Notes: generated from the sequence alone by a model not told the origin. Positions 5,705 through 13,561 are shown, counted from the stretch's first letter. The stretch is 14,915 nucleotides of DNA from DATDOY01 sp035293045 (GCA_035293045.1 DATDOY010000215.1:1-14915), one strand, 5' to 3'. Numbers and translations are program-made.

Positions 5705-6202
5705 CTACTTCCGAAGGAGTCGGTGCGTCATCGACCGGGGCTCGGCGTCACCCACGACCTCGATGGCGTCCCCCACCCGAACCAAGCCCTCCTCGACGAC
5801 GCGCACGCAGATGCCTCCGCGTCGGGCGGCCAGCGCCCTCGTCATGCCCGGCTCGGTGAGCGACTCGATGTAGCGGCACGGCGGGCGGGGACGGTCGAAC
5901 TCCATCAGCGCGTCCCCCACCCGGAACCGCGTTCCGGCCAGGTCGCGGAGGGTCACACCGCGGGTCACGATGTTGCGGCGGTGCTGGCCGTCGGACACCG
6001 ACACCGCGCCCGACGCCTCGATGTCGTCGAGTGCCTCTGCCTCGATCATGGTCACCTGGCACTCGTCGACCGACGTCCAGTAGCCGGTCCGGAGCAGATA
6101 TCGGTCGCCTTGGAGACCGCCCACCACGGCGCGGACCTCCTCGACCCGTTCCATCGGGGCTGAACCCCGGGACGCGATGAACACCGCCTCGACGACTCCC
6201 AC
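5705..6202 (-). CDS. MOSC-domain protein
   Basis: The GTG at 6202 is chosen because the domain begins directly after it (VVEAVFIASRG) and TAACGT lies 7 nt upstream. A longer frame upstream gives only low-complexity sequence overlapping the divergent gene. The 165-residue product follows the MOSC plan: GLQGDRY near residue 34, a VTMIEAEAL strand-helix, RRNIVTRGVTLRDLAGTRFRVGDA, then the conserved Cys in RPPCRYIE, which in MOSC proteins is thought to handle activated sulfur or bind molybdenum cofactor. Family members act in molybdenum-cofactor sulfuration or reduction of N-hydroxylated compounds. This one stands alone without a reductase domain, so its partner and substrate are unknown. It converges with the ribbon-helix-helix gene 10 bp apart. 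Confidence 0.88.
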   Translation of the reverse strand: MGVVEAVFIASRGSAPMERVEEVRAVVGGLQGDRYLLRTGYWTSVDECQVTMIEAEALDDIEASGAVSVSDGQHRRNIVTRGVTLRDLAGTRFRVGDALMEFDRPRPPCRYIESLTEPGMTRALAARRGGICVRVVEEGLVRVGDAIEVVGDAEPRSMTHRLLRK

Positions 6203-6209
6203 GCCCTTG

Positions 6210-6215
6210 ACGTTA
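6210..6215 (-). promoter_or_regulatory. -10 element (TAACGT) of a leaderless promoter for the MOSC gene
   Basis: On the minus strand TAACGT fits TANNNT and is followed by 7 nt and then the GTG at 6202. There is no Shine-Dalgarno sequence. It also argues for this start over any upstream one. Confidence 0.55.
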
Positions 6216-6293
6216 CTGTCGCGTCCCCCGGACGAATCGGCGGGCGAGGGAGACGAGGCAGCGGGCCAGCTTGGACCCGCGGCCCGGGCGGGC

Positions 6294-6299
6294 GAGGAG
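6294..6299 (+). promoter_or_regulatory. Shine-Dalgarno GAGGAG for the Gfo/Idh/MocA gene
   Basis: GAGGAG sits 6 nt before the ATG at 6306. It is one of few clear ribosome-binding sites in this window and decides the start against upstream in-frame candidates, which overlap the MOSC promoter. Confidence 0.65.
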
Positions 6300-6305
6300 C
6301 GCACC

Positions 6306-7298
6306 ATGGATCGGGTACGGATCGGAACCTTGGGGGCGGCACGCATCACGCCGATGGCGCTCGTGCGCCCGGCGCGCGCCGTGGACGGCGCGGAGGTCGT
6401 GGCGGTCGCCGCCCGCAATCGAGACCGGGCCGAGAAGTTCGCGGCCAAACAGGGCATCCCCACGGTGCACGCGTCGTACGACGACCTCATCGCCGACCCC
6501 GACATCGACGCCGTCTACAACCCGCTCCCCAATGCGCTGCACGCCGAGTGGACGGTCAAGGCGCTCGAAGCGGGCAAACACGTCCTGTGCGAGAAGCCCT
6601 TCACCTCGAACGCGGCCGAGGCGCGCGAGGTCGCCGCGGTTGCCAACCGCTCGGGACTCGTCCTGATGGAGGCGTTCCACTGGCGCTATCACCCGCTGGC
6701 GCAGCGCGTCCGGGAGATCATCGAGTCCGGTGAGATCGGCGCGGTCCAGCACGTCGAAGCGGCCCTCTGCTTCCCCCTGCTCCTCCTCGGTGACATCCGC
6801 TGGAGGTGGGAACTCGCCGGCGGCGCCCTCATGGACGCCGGCTGCTACACGGTGAGCTTCGTGCGCCACATGTCGGGCGAGGAGCCCGAGGTCGTGCGCG
6901 CCACGTCATCGACGTTCCGGCATCCGCAGATCGACCGGCGCACCGTGGCCGACCTGCGTTTCCCGAGCGGCGCCACCGGTCGGATCACGACGTCGCTCCT
7001 CTCGCGCACGCTCGTGAAAACCACCGGCCAGGTCATCGGCGACCGGGGCGAGATCCGGATCCTCAACCCGTTCGGACCGCAATACCTGCACCGCGTGAGC
7101 GTGCGCACGGGCAGCGCGAAGCGATCGGAGCGCCTCACCCGCGAACCCACATACAACTTCCAGCTTCGGGCGTTCACCGCGGCCGTCCTCGAGGGCAAGC
7201 CCACCCTCACGCCGGCGGCCGACGCCATCGCCAACATGGAAGCGATCGACGCCATCTACCGGGCGGCCGGCCTCTCGGTTCGGGGGGACGACCGATGA
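6306..7298 (+). CDS. Gfo/Idh/MocA-family NAD(P)-dependent oxidoreductase
   Basis: The ATG at 6306 is supported by GAGGAG at 6294-6299, 6 nt upstream, and by the fold starting directly after it. The 330-residue protein opens with a Rossmann strand-loop (VRIGTLGAARI, residues 4-14), has an acceptor region VAVAARNRDRA, and carries the family's signature EKP at residues 96-98 (GKHVLCEKPF), whose Lys is usually catalytic. MEAFHWRYHP and GGALMDAGCYTVSF resemble the dihydrodiol dehydrogenase / xylose dehydrogenase branch. Such enzymes oxidise sugars, inositols or related alcohols in the cytoplasm. The stop codon overlaps the next gene's ATG (ATGA), so it is translationally coupled to the oxygenase-like protein. 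Substrate is not predictable. Confidence 0.92.
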   Translation: MDRVRIGTLGAARITPMALVRPARAVDGAEVVAVAARNRDRAEKFAAKQGIPTVHASYDDLIADPDIDAVYNPLPNALHAEWTVKALEAGKHVLCEKPFTSNAAEAREVAAVANRSGLVLMEAFHWRYHPLAQRVREIIESGEIGAVQHVEAALCFPLLLLGDIRWRWELAGGALMDAGCYTVSFVRHMSGEEPEVVRATSSTFRHPQIDRRTVADLRFPSGATGRITTSLLSRTLVKTTGQVIGDRGEIRILNPFGPQYLHRVSVRTGSAKRSERLTREPTYNFQLRAFTAAVLEGKPTLTPAADAIANMEAIDAIYRAAGLSVRGDDR

Positions 7299-8320
7299 TC
7301 GAGACCGGCGGCAAGCTGCTCACCCTCGAACCCCTGATCACCGACGCGGAGGCCGAGGCCGTCCTCGCCGGCTGGCGGTCGTTCGCAGGCTACGGCCAGT
7401 ACAGCGAAGAGGGTTTCGACACCCGCTTCGCCCCCGCGCTCGCCCAGCGCTACGACGCCGTCATCAACTTCCTCCGCACCGGCGGGCGGTTCGGCCGCCG
7501 CGACGAGCCCGCTGAGCAGCTCCTCGCCCGCACCAACTACTTCCGGGAGACCTACGTCTACGGGGAGGAGGTCTTCTCGCGAGACCTCGCCTTCCTCATG
7601 CACCACGATCGCCTGCTCGAGGCCGCCCGCGAACTCCACGGGCGGGCCGTGATCGAGCCGTCGATCCTCTATGCCAACGTGATGGTCCCGGGACAAGAGC
7701 TCGCGGTGCACACCGACGTTCCCGAATTCCGCGGCGCCAACCGCAAGGTCACCCCCCAGTGGCTGCTGGTGGTGATGCGACACTCGGGCCTCTTCGAATC
7801 GTGGCGCATGCCGATCGCCACCGGCATCTGCTACTTCGGCGGCGGCCACGGCGGCGCACTCGCCTACTGGCCCGAAGGGGCGCTCGGCGATGTCGAGGTG
7901 TACACGCCCCTCCACAACACGGGCGTCATGCTCGACACCGATTCGGTCTTCCACGGCGTCGATCGCGTCGAGGGCGACGAGTCCCGTCTCGGCGTCATCG
8001 ACAGCGGTCAGCGCATCGTGTACGACGGGACACCCGGCGGCGCCGGGAAGTGGACGGTCTTCGAGGGCGACACTCCCGTCGCCACCTTCGACGGCGACGA
8101 GATCCGTTTGTCGATCTCGTGGAAGGCGTATTGCTTCGCCGACGAAGACGAGCGCGACGCGTGGCGCTCCCACACCGACGACGTGACCCTCGACCTGATC
8201 CTCGATCGCCTCGACGCCGACTTGCGCGATCGTGGCCGGCTCGAAGGCGACCGTCCCGACGACGTCGCGTTCGCCAAGCTCCTGATCGAGGAGTACGTGA
8301 GCTTCCCCGGCGTTCCCTGA
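7295..8320 (+). CDS. Uncharacterised protein, probable Fe(II)/2-oxoglutarate-dependent oxygenase
   Basis: The protein has 341 residues and starts at the ATG overlapping the dehydrogenase stop by 4 nt. I do not recognise a named family. Its centre resembles a double-stranded beta-helix oxygenase. H139-T-D141 in ELAVHTDVPEF would be the HxD metal pair, and His220 in DSVFHGVDRV the distal metal ligand. A 2-oxoglutarate-binding Arg is offered either by Arg231 (ESRLGV, about 11 residues after the distal His) or by Arg271 in RLSIS. Between these lie a Gly-rich CYFGGGHGGALAYWPEG loop and aromatic strands. There is no signal peptide. Coupling to the dehydrogenase suggests the two act on one compound. 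It could instead be a non-enzymatic cupin-like protein. The gene is real; the oxygenase role is inferred. Confidence 0.65.
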   Translation: MIETGGKLLTLEPLITDAEAEAVLAGWRSFAGYGQYSEEGFDTRFAPALAQRYDAVINFLRTGGRFGRRDEPAEQLLARTNYFRETYVYGEEVFSRDLAFLMHHDRLLEAARELHGRAVIEPSILYANVMVPGQELAVHTDVPEFRGANRKVTPQWLLVVMRHSGLFESWRMPIATGICYFGGGHGGALAYWPEGALGDVEVYTPLHNTGVMLDTDSVFHGVDRVEGDESRLGVIDSGQRIVYDGTPGGAGKWTVFEGDTPVATFDGDEIRLSISWKAYCFADEDERDAWRSHTDDVTLDLILDRLDADLRDRGRLEGDRPDDVAFAKLLIEEYVSFPGVP

Positions 8321-8331
8321 GGCCAGGCGCG

Positions 8332-9885
8332 TCAGAACCCGAGGACGGCCCCCTCCGACCGCGGGTCGGACGCCCCCAGATAGCTGCCCGCGTCGAGCGC
8401 GAGGGCCTCGACATACCCGGCGTGGTCCCACCACTTCCCGACCAGCGAGATGTCGTGGCCGCGGGCGGCGAGGCCAGCTACCACGGCGGGGCTGAGCCGC
8501 GACTCAGCGCGCATCGTCCAGTCGGCGGGGTCGACGCGCCAGCGCGGGGCGTCGATCGCCGCCTGGAGATCGGCGCCGTCATCGACGATCCGCGTGAGCA
8601 CCTGGAGATGGGTCTGCACTTGCCCGTCGCTCCCCATCGTGCCGAACGCCAGCCACGGCTTCGCCTCGCGGAGCGCGAGGGCGGGGATGAGCGTGTGCAG
8701 CGTGCGCTTCCCTGGCCCGACGACGTTCACGTGGTCGGGGTCGAGCGAGAACGACTTCCCTCGGTTGGTCAGGTTGATGCCCCACCCCGGCACCGTCAAC
8801 CCCGAGCCGAACTCATTGAAGTTGGTCTGGATGAGGCTGACCACCGTGCCGTCGGCGTCCGCCGCGCACAGATACGCCGTTCCGCCGAAGAGCCGCGTGC
8901 CGCGCGGGGGAGCACCGGCGCGATCGCGATCTACGCGCCCGGCGCGGTCGGCGATCCATGCATCGGAAATCAACTGGCGCGGATCGATCGCCATCGCCGC
9001 GGGGTCCGTCACATGCGCGTTCAGATCTGACAGCGCCCACTTGGCCGACTCGATGAGCCGGTGCTGGCGGTCGACGCCATCCTCCGGCAGCGGGCCGAGG
9101 GCGTCGACGATGCGAAGCGCCTCGAGGGCTCCCACACCCTGGGTGGGAGGGGGAAGTTCCAAGACCTCGACGTCTCGATACGGCGCGGAGAGGGGCGCCG
9201 CCCACTCCCCCTCGTAACCCGCAAGATCGGCGGCGGTCAGGAGGCCCCCCTGCTCCTGCACGTACGAAGCCATCGCCTCGGCGATGACGCCGCGGTAGTA
9301 CGGCTCGGGCCCCCCGGCGATGAGCGCGCCGATCGTCCGGGCAAGGTCGGGCTGCGACAGCACGCCCCGGTCCGCCGTGCCCGCGTAGACGGCGCGCCAC
9401 TCTCGGAACTCTTCGTACATCGGCTCGAGAAACGAGAACACGGCGCGTCCGCGCGCCGTCAGCGGGACGCCATCGCGGGCGTACTCGAGGGGTCGGCGGG
9501 CGAGGGCGGTGAACGGGCGGGACCCGAAGCGATCGAGGAGGTCGAACCACCCTCGGACGGCGCCGGGCACCGTCACCGACAGAGCGCCTCGCTTGGGGAT
9601 GGCGTCGCCGTCGACACGCGCCCGGACGGCGTCAAGCGTGGCACCCGACGCGGCGCGGCCCCCGCTGAGATACCCGTGGGGAGCGCCGTCGTGCCACACC
9701 AGGGCGAAGAGGTCACCGCCGTAGCCGCACAGAAACGGGGCGACGACCCCGAGCGTGAGGCTGGCGGCGACGGCGGCGTCGACCGCGTTGCCACCCTCGG
9801 CGAGCACCTCGGCTCCCGCGGCGGACGCCAGATAGTGCGGCGTGGCGATGCACGCGCGGGGAAACCGGAGGGCCTCGCGGTGCAT
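8332..9885 (-). CDS. Gamma-glutamyltranspeptidase-family enzyme (Ntn hydrolase)
   Basis: The protein has 517 residues. The N-terminal half shows the family pattern AGAEVLAEGGNAVDAAVAA and CGYGGDLFALV. The autoprocessing nucleophile is Thr336 in LFGGTAYLCAADADG, which would split the precursor into a large (1-335) and a small (336-517) subunit. Downstream, NEFGSGLTVPGWGINLTNRG and the GTMGSDGQVQ segment match the substrate-binding region. Members hydrolyse or transfer gamma-glutamyl groups, as from glutathione, or act on cephalosporin-like amides. No signal peptide is visible, so it is probably cytoplasmic, like YwrD-type homologues. It starts 4 nt after the MFS stop, the third gene of an operon, and converges with the oxygenase-like gene 11 bp apart. 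Confidence 0.9.
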   Translation of the reverse strand: MHREALRFPRACIATPHYLASAAGAEVLAEGGNAVDAAVAASLTLGVVAPFLCGYGGDLFALVWHDGAPHGYLSGGRAASGATLDAVRARVDGDAIPKRGALSVTVPGAVRGWFDLLDRFGSRPFTALARRPLEYARDGVPLTARGRAVFSFLEPMYEEFREWRAVYAGTADRGVLSQPDLARTIGALIAGGPEPYYRGVIAEAMASYVQEQGGLLTAADLAGYEGEWAAPLSAPYRDVEVLELPPPTQGVGALEALRIVDALGPLPEDGVDRQHRLIESAKWALSDLNAHVTDPAAMAIDPRQLISDAWIADRAGRVDRDRAGAPPRGTRLFGGTAYLCAADADGTVVSLIQTNFNEFGSGLTVPGWGINLTNRGKSFSLDPDHVNVVGPGKRTLHTLIPALALREAKPWLAFGTMGSDGQVQTHLQVLTRIVDDGADLQAAIDAPRWRVDPADWTMRAESRLSPAVVAGLAARGHDISLVGKWWDHAGYVEALALDAGSYLGASDPRSEGAVLGF

Positions 9886-9889
9886 GCCG

Positions 9890-11185
9890 CTACGCCCCGA
9901 CCGCGGGGCCGGCGGGAGTCACCGGGTCGGCGGCGGCGGCCCGGGCCGGAGGCCCGTCGTCATCCATGGCCGTCAGGCGCCCCCACGCGCCCATGACCAA
10001 GGCGGACGCCGAGAACAGCGCGCCGGCCACGGCCACGGTCGGGCGCGGCCCGACCACGTCGGCCAGCCAGCCCTGGGCCAGCGCGCCGAGCGGGATGGCA
10101 AGCGTGAACGACATGAGGTACACCCCCATGGCGCGCCCGCGGATCGCTTCGTCGACTTGTGTCTGCAGCGTGGTGTTGAGCGACGACGCCACCGCGAGAT
10201 ACGCGCCGCCCGCGATCAGCAAGGCGACGAGGGCGACCCCATAGACGGGCGCCAGGGCGAACGCGGTGAGGGAAAGGCCATACACGACGATCCCACCCCC
10301 CGTCAGCCGGCTCCGCGGCAGCGCACTTCCCGGCCCCGCGACAATCGGAGCCCCGATCACCGATCCAATGCCGAGTGACGCGCCGAGCAGGCCGAACGCG
10401 ACCGGGCCGACGTGGAACACCTCGTCGGTGAACACTTTGATGAGTTGGAACACGGGGCTACCGAGAAGCCCGAGCAACACGACGAGGTGCACACAGGTCG
10501 CCATGCCGGGGCGCGCTCGCACGTACCGAACGGTCTCGGCGAACTGCGACAGCACCTTCCCCGACGGAGGCGAGGACACGCTCGCCCTGCTGTCACGAAC
10601 CAACATCAGCGCGACGATCACCGCACCGAAGCTCAGGGCGTTGATCAAGAAGGCGGCGTCCGCTCCCCAGGTCGCCAGGATCACGCCAGCCAGAGCGGGG
10701 CCGAGCGCCGACGACGCGTTGAACTGCGCCGAGTTCAGGGTCACCGCGTTGAGCAGTTGCTCGCGCGGCACCAGCTCGCTCACGAACGCCTGCCACGACG
10801 GGATGTTGAGGCCGCCCACGACGCCGATCGACGCCGTGAACGCGATCAGCACCCACGGCGACGCGGCGTCGAAGACGAACGTGAGATACAGGGCGAAGTC
10901 GATGAGCGCCATCACGCTCTGGCTGATGAGCAACACGCGCCGTCGGGGGTAGCGGTCGGCGATGACGCCGGCGAGCGGGCCCATCACAACAGCGGGGATG
11001 AGCGAAGCGAACGCGGCGAACCCCACCCACGTGGCGCTGCCGGTCATCTCGAACAGTACGAACGGCACCGTCGCCCGCTGGATCCAGGTTCCGGTGTTGG
11101 AAAACACCGCGCCGGTCCAGAAGATGGCGAAGTCGCGATGGCGAAAGGCGGCGGCGGCGTCCCGCAGCCCAGGACGTTGTGCCAC
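9890..11185 (-). CDS. MFS transporter, EntS-like (MFS_3 type)
   Basis: The 431-residue membrane protein starts at GTG 11185, 5 nt after the crotonase stop. It opens with FRHRDFAIFWTGAVFSNTGTWIQRATVPFVLF, typical of the EntS-like branch of the major facilitator superfamily. The cytoplasmic loop between helices 2 and 3 carries GVIADRYPRRRVLL, the superfamily's GxxxDRxGRR-type motif. Around twelve hydrophobic segments are spread over the length, with a longer central loop (SRASVSSPPSGKVLSQFAETVRYVRARPG) between the two halves. Homologues export siderophores, drugs or other small molecules. The cargo is unknown. Its place between crotonase and a transpeptidase-family gene hints at a metabolite shared by the three, which is speculation. 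Confidence 0.9.
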   Translation of the reverse strand: MAQRPGLRDAAAAFRHRDFAIFWTGAVFSNTGTWIQRATVPFVLFEMTGSATWVGFAAFASLIPAVVMGPLAGVIADRYPRRRVLLISQSVMALIDFALYLTFVFDAASPWVLIAFTASIGVVGGLNIPSWQAFVSELVPREQLLNAVTLNSAQFNASSALGPALAGVILATWGADAAFLINALSFGAVIVALMLVRDSRASVSSPPSGKVLSQFAETVRYVRARPGMATCVHLVVLLGLLGSPVFQLIKVFTDEVFHVGPVAFGLLGASLGIGSVIGAPIVAGPGSALPRSRLTGGGIVVYGLSLTAFALAPVYGVALVALLIAGGAYLAVASSLNTTLQTQVDEAIRGRAMGVYLMSFTLAIPLGALAQGWLADVVGPRPTVAVAGALFSASALVMGAWGRLTAMDDDGPPARAAAADPVTPAGPAVGA

Positions 11186-11190
11186 CGGCG

Positions 11191-11868
11191 CTACAGCTCG
11201 AGGGTGGCGCCCGATAGGACGCCGGCGCGACGTTGGATCTTGGCCTTCATGCGCATGAGCACGTCGCGCGGCGCGGCGGCGATGGCCTCGGCGACGGCAC
11301 GAGCCTCGTCGACGACGCGTTCGGCGGGCACCAACCGGTTGGCCACCCCGAGCGCGAACGCCTCGCTGGCGTCCATGCGGCGGCCCGTGAGGGCGAGGTC
11401 GCGTGCCCGGGAGCCGCCGATGAGGTCGTGGAGGGGCCCGTACACCACGTCACCGAAGCCGATCTCGGGATGGGCGAACCACGCCGTCTCGGCCACGACG
11501 CGCAGGTCGCACATCACCGCCACGTCGAACCCGCCGGCGAGCGCTGGGCCGTTGACGGCGGCCACCGTGGGGAGCGGGAACCCGATCCACGCCTGGTGCC
11601 AGCGGTCGGACGACTCCCACAGGGCGTTCCAGATCGCCGGATCGCCGGCCGCGGCGTCGAACTCCTTGAGGTCGAAGCCGGCGCTGAACGTGTCGCCGGC
11701 GCCGGTCACGACGAGGCAACGCAACGCGTCGTCGTCCGCGAGGGCGGCGAGGACCTCCGTCCCCTGATCCCGGAGTTCGACGGAGAGCGCGTTCTTCTTC
11801 TCGGGGCGATTGAGCGTCAGCCACGCGATCGTCTCTGTGGGGCGCTCGAGCACCACGAGGTCGCTCAC
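11191..11868 (-). CDS. Enoyl-CoA hydratase/isomerase (crotonase) family protein
   Basis: The GTG at 11868 has AGGGAGG 5 nt upstream (11880-11874) and begins the fold at once (SDLVVLERPTETIAWLTLNRP). Further upstream frame is non-family sequence. The 225-residue product has the oxyanion-hole segments FSAGFDLKEF (about 61-70) and NGPALAGGFDVAVMCD (about 106-121). At the positions of the two hydratase glutamates it has Asp115 (GGFD) and Glu135 (HPEIGFG), so the first acid is replaced. That makes a classical hydratase less certain and an isomerase or hydrolase possible. At 225 residues it is shorter than the usual 255-265, lacking part of the C-terminal helices. It leads an operon with the MFS and transpeptidase-family genes. 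Confidence 0.9.
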   Translation of the reverse strand: MSDLVVLERPTETIAWLTLNRPEKKNALSVELRDQGTEVLAALADDDALRCLVVTGAGDTFSAGFDLKEFDAAAGDPAIWNALWESSDRWHQAWIGFPLPTVAAVNGPALAGGFDVAVMCDLRVVAETAWFAHPEIGFGDVVYGPLHDLIGGSRARDLALTGRRMDASEAFALGVANRLVPAERVVDEARAVAEAIAAAPRDVLMRMKAKIQRRAGVLSGATLEL

Positions 11869-12047
11869 CGGGGCCTCCCTCACTTCGTCCGCCGCTTCGA
11901 TTCGCGCGTGCTCGCCGACGCTATCCGCTCCCTGGCAGCCACCGGGATGACGGGCCAAAGCGTGCAGGTCCCGATCGGTGACACAAGCTCTCCAAATCGC
12001 GACGAATCGTGCCCAGGATGGAGCGGGTCCGGGTATCGTCGCCCGCG
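11869..12047. promoter_or_regulatory. Divergent promoter region between crotonase and histidine kinase genes
   Basis: The 179-bp spacer controls two outward genes. For the kinase, TATCGT at 12034-12039 lies 8 nt before ATG 12048, a leaderless arrangement. For the crotonase operon, TAGCGT on the minus strand (11923-11918) is a possible -10, giving a leader of roughly 45 nt that includes the Shine-Dalgarno at 11880-11874. No convincing -35 boxes or operator palindromes were seen, and a short open frame on the minus strand (11880-12092) lacks any sign of being a gene. Confidence 0.5.
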
Positions 12048-13304
12048 ATGGGATACGCGCCGCTCGGTACCGACCGCGCCTTCGACGCTCATCGGTCCTC
12101 ACTGGAGCTGCTCGTCGAAGCCGTTCGAACCCTCGCCTCCGCGCGCTCGTTGTCCGAGGTCACCGGCATCGTTCGCCAGGCCGCTCGGCGCCTGACCGGT
12201 GCCGACGGCGCGACGTTCATCCTCCGCGAAGAAGGGCGCTGCTACTACGTCGACGAAGACGCCATCGGGCCACTCTGGGCCGGTCAGAAGTTTCCCATGG
12301 AGGCGTGCATCAGCGGATGGGCGATGCTCAACGCTCGCAGCGTCGTGATCGAAGATATCTACGCCGACGACCGCATCCCTCACGATGCCTATCGACCGAC
12401 ATTCGTGAAGAGCCTCGCCATGGTGCCCATCCGAACGGCCGACCCCATCGGGGCCATCGGGAACTATTGGGCACACCACCACAGCGCGACCCCGGATGAG
12501 GTGGCGCTCCTCCAAGCCCTCGCCGACTCCACCGCGGTCGCGCTCGAGAACGTGCGCATCGTCTCAGACCTCGAGCGCCTCGTCGCCGAGCGCACGGCCA
12601 AGCTGCAACGCGCCTACGACGAGCTGCAACTGCTCGCCTCCGGCGTGGCCCACGATCTTCGCCAGCCCCTCCAGACGGTCAGCGGCTATCTCGAACTCCT
12701 CGAGCGCCACCTCGGCGACCGGGTCGACACCGGGGCGCCCGAGCAGCTCGCCGCCGTCCGCCGGGGGATCGACACCATCGACCATCTCTCCAGCGCCCTC
12801 CTCGCCTACGGCCGGGCCGGCTCGTCGCCGCTTCTCGCCGTGCCAGTCGATCTCGCCGCGCTGGTCGGCGATGTGTGCGATTCACTCCGGCGTGCGCTCG
12901 ACGAACGATCTGCCGTCGTCGACGTCGGCCCCTTGCCCGTGGTCGAGGGTGACCGAACCCTGCTGTACCAGCTGTTCCAAAACCTCATCGCCAACGCGCT
13001 GGCCTATGTGCCTTCCGACCGGCAGCCGGAAATCCGGGTCACGTCGCACCCGCGAAACGCGGGCTGGCAGATCACGGTGGCGGACAACGGCAACGGGGTC
13101 CTCCCAGCCGAGAGCGAGACCATCTTCGAACCGTTTCAGCGGGGCACCACCGGGCACGAAGCACCGGGGAGCGGCCTCGGCCTCGCCACGTGCAAGCGCG
13201 TGGCCGAGCGGCACGGCGGGAGCATCGAGGTCTGCAAGGCCCCTGGCGGCGGCAGCGAGTTCGTGGTCGTGCTCGGCCCGCCCGAGTCGTATCCGGACCG
13301 CTAA
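12048..13304 (+). CDS. GAF-domain sensor histidine kinase (orphan)
   Basis: The ATG at 12048 is preferred over one at 12009 because TATCGT lies 8 nt upstream. The product has 418 residues and no membrane segment, so it should sense a cytoplasmic signal. Residues about 20-170 form a GAF domain (LTGADGATFILRE, EACISGWAMLN, KSLAMVPI). A short coiled coil (LERLVAERTAKLQRAYDEL) leads to the HisKA helix with phospho-acceptor His202 in VAHDLRQPLQ. The ATPase domain has an N box (Asn312, Asn316), a G1 box DNGNG (346-350) and a G2 box GSGLGLA (374-380). All catalytic parts are intact. No response regulator lies in the window. The GAF lacks an obvious bilin-binding Cys context, so its ligand is unknown. 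Its stop overlaps that of the convergent gene. Confidence 0.93.
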   Translation: MGYAPLGTDRAFDAHRSSLELLVEAVRTLASARSLSEVTGIVRQAARRLTGADGATFILREEGRCYYVDEDAIGPLWAGQKFPMEACISGWAMLNARSVVIEDIYADDRIPHDAYRPTFVKSLAMVPIRTADPIGAIGNYWAHHHSATPDEVALLQALADSTAVALENVRIVSDLERLVAERTAKLQRAYDELQLLASGVAHDLRQPLQTVSGYLELLERHLGDRVDTGAPEQLAAVRRGIDTIDHLSSALLAYGRAGSSPLLAVPVDLAALVGDVCDSLRRALDERSAVVDVGPLPVVEGDRTLLYQLFQNLIANALAYVPSDRQPEIRVTSHPRNAGWQITVADNGNGVLPAESETIFEPFQRGTTGHEAPGSGLGLATCKRVAERHGGSIEVCKAPGGGSEFVVVLGPPESYPDR

Positions 13305-13561
13305 CGCCGGCGGCGCTCGTCGAAGCGCCCTCCGAAGACGAGGAGCAGCACCGACGCGCCGATGAACGCGACGAAGATCGACCACAATCCGAAATCGTTG
13401 ATCCCGTCCTGACCCGCCGCGCTGAACACCGCCCCACCGAGGAGCGCGCCGAGGACACCGATGAGGATGGTCGGAAGGCACCCCTTCACGCGCTTTCCGG
13501 TCGCCACACCGGCGAGCGCTCCGGCGACGAGACCCACGACCACCCACGACAGCACTCCCAT
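13301..13561 (-). CDS. GlsB/YeaQ/YmgE-family small membrane protein
   Basis: The protein has 86 residues from ATG 13561. It is almost entirely three hydrophobic segments: LSWVVVGLVAGALAGVA, LPTILIGVLGALLGGAVFSA and LWSIFVAFIGASVLLLVFGG. The Gly-rich spacing and the K-G-C-L-P-T-I-L-I-G-V-x-G-A pattern of this family (formerly called transglycosylase-associated) are clear, with an Arg-rich C-terminal end. Family members are often stress-induced, but their molecular role is unknown. A longer frame upstream re-reads the SURF1 gene and is rejected. TACGGT 7 nt upstream suggests a leaderless mRNA. The TAG stop overlaps the TAA of the histidine kinase gene on the other strand by three bases. Confidence 0.9.
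   Translation of the reverse strand: MGVLSWVVVGLVAGALAGVATGKRVKGCLPTILIGVLGALLGGAVFSAAGQDGINDFGLWSIFVAFIGASVLLLVFGGRFDERRRR

Noticed and set aside
4754..6163. Long plus-strand frame of 469 codons
   Set aside because: It is the antisense of the sigma-like gene and crosses the RHH gene and the MOSC gene. Composition is low-complexity Arg/Ser/Ala.
6203..6505. Extended N-terminus for the MOSC protein
   Set aside because: It is Ser/Ala/Arg-rich with no domain features and would cover the divergent dehydrogenase start. The leaderless GTG at 6202 fits better.
7256..8434. Minus-strand frame of 392 codons opposite the oxygenase-like gene
   Set aside because: The plus-strand gene has coupling to its neighbour and coherent motifs. 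The minus frame has none and overlaps three genes.
10412..11767. Plus-strand frame of 451 codons
   Set aside because: Antisense to the MFS transporter and crotonase, both of which are well supported.
11869..12102. Upstream extension of the crotonase
   Set aside because: A Shine-Dalgarno 5 nt before GTG 11868 and the family's normal start fit better; the extension overlaps the kinase promoter and gene.
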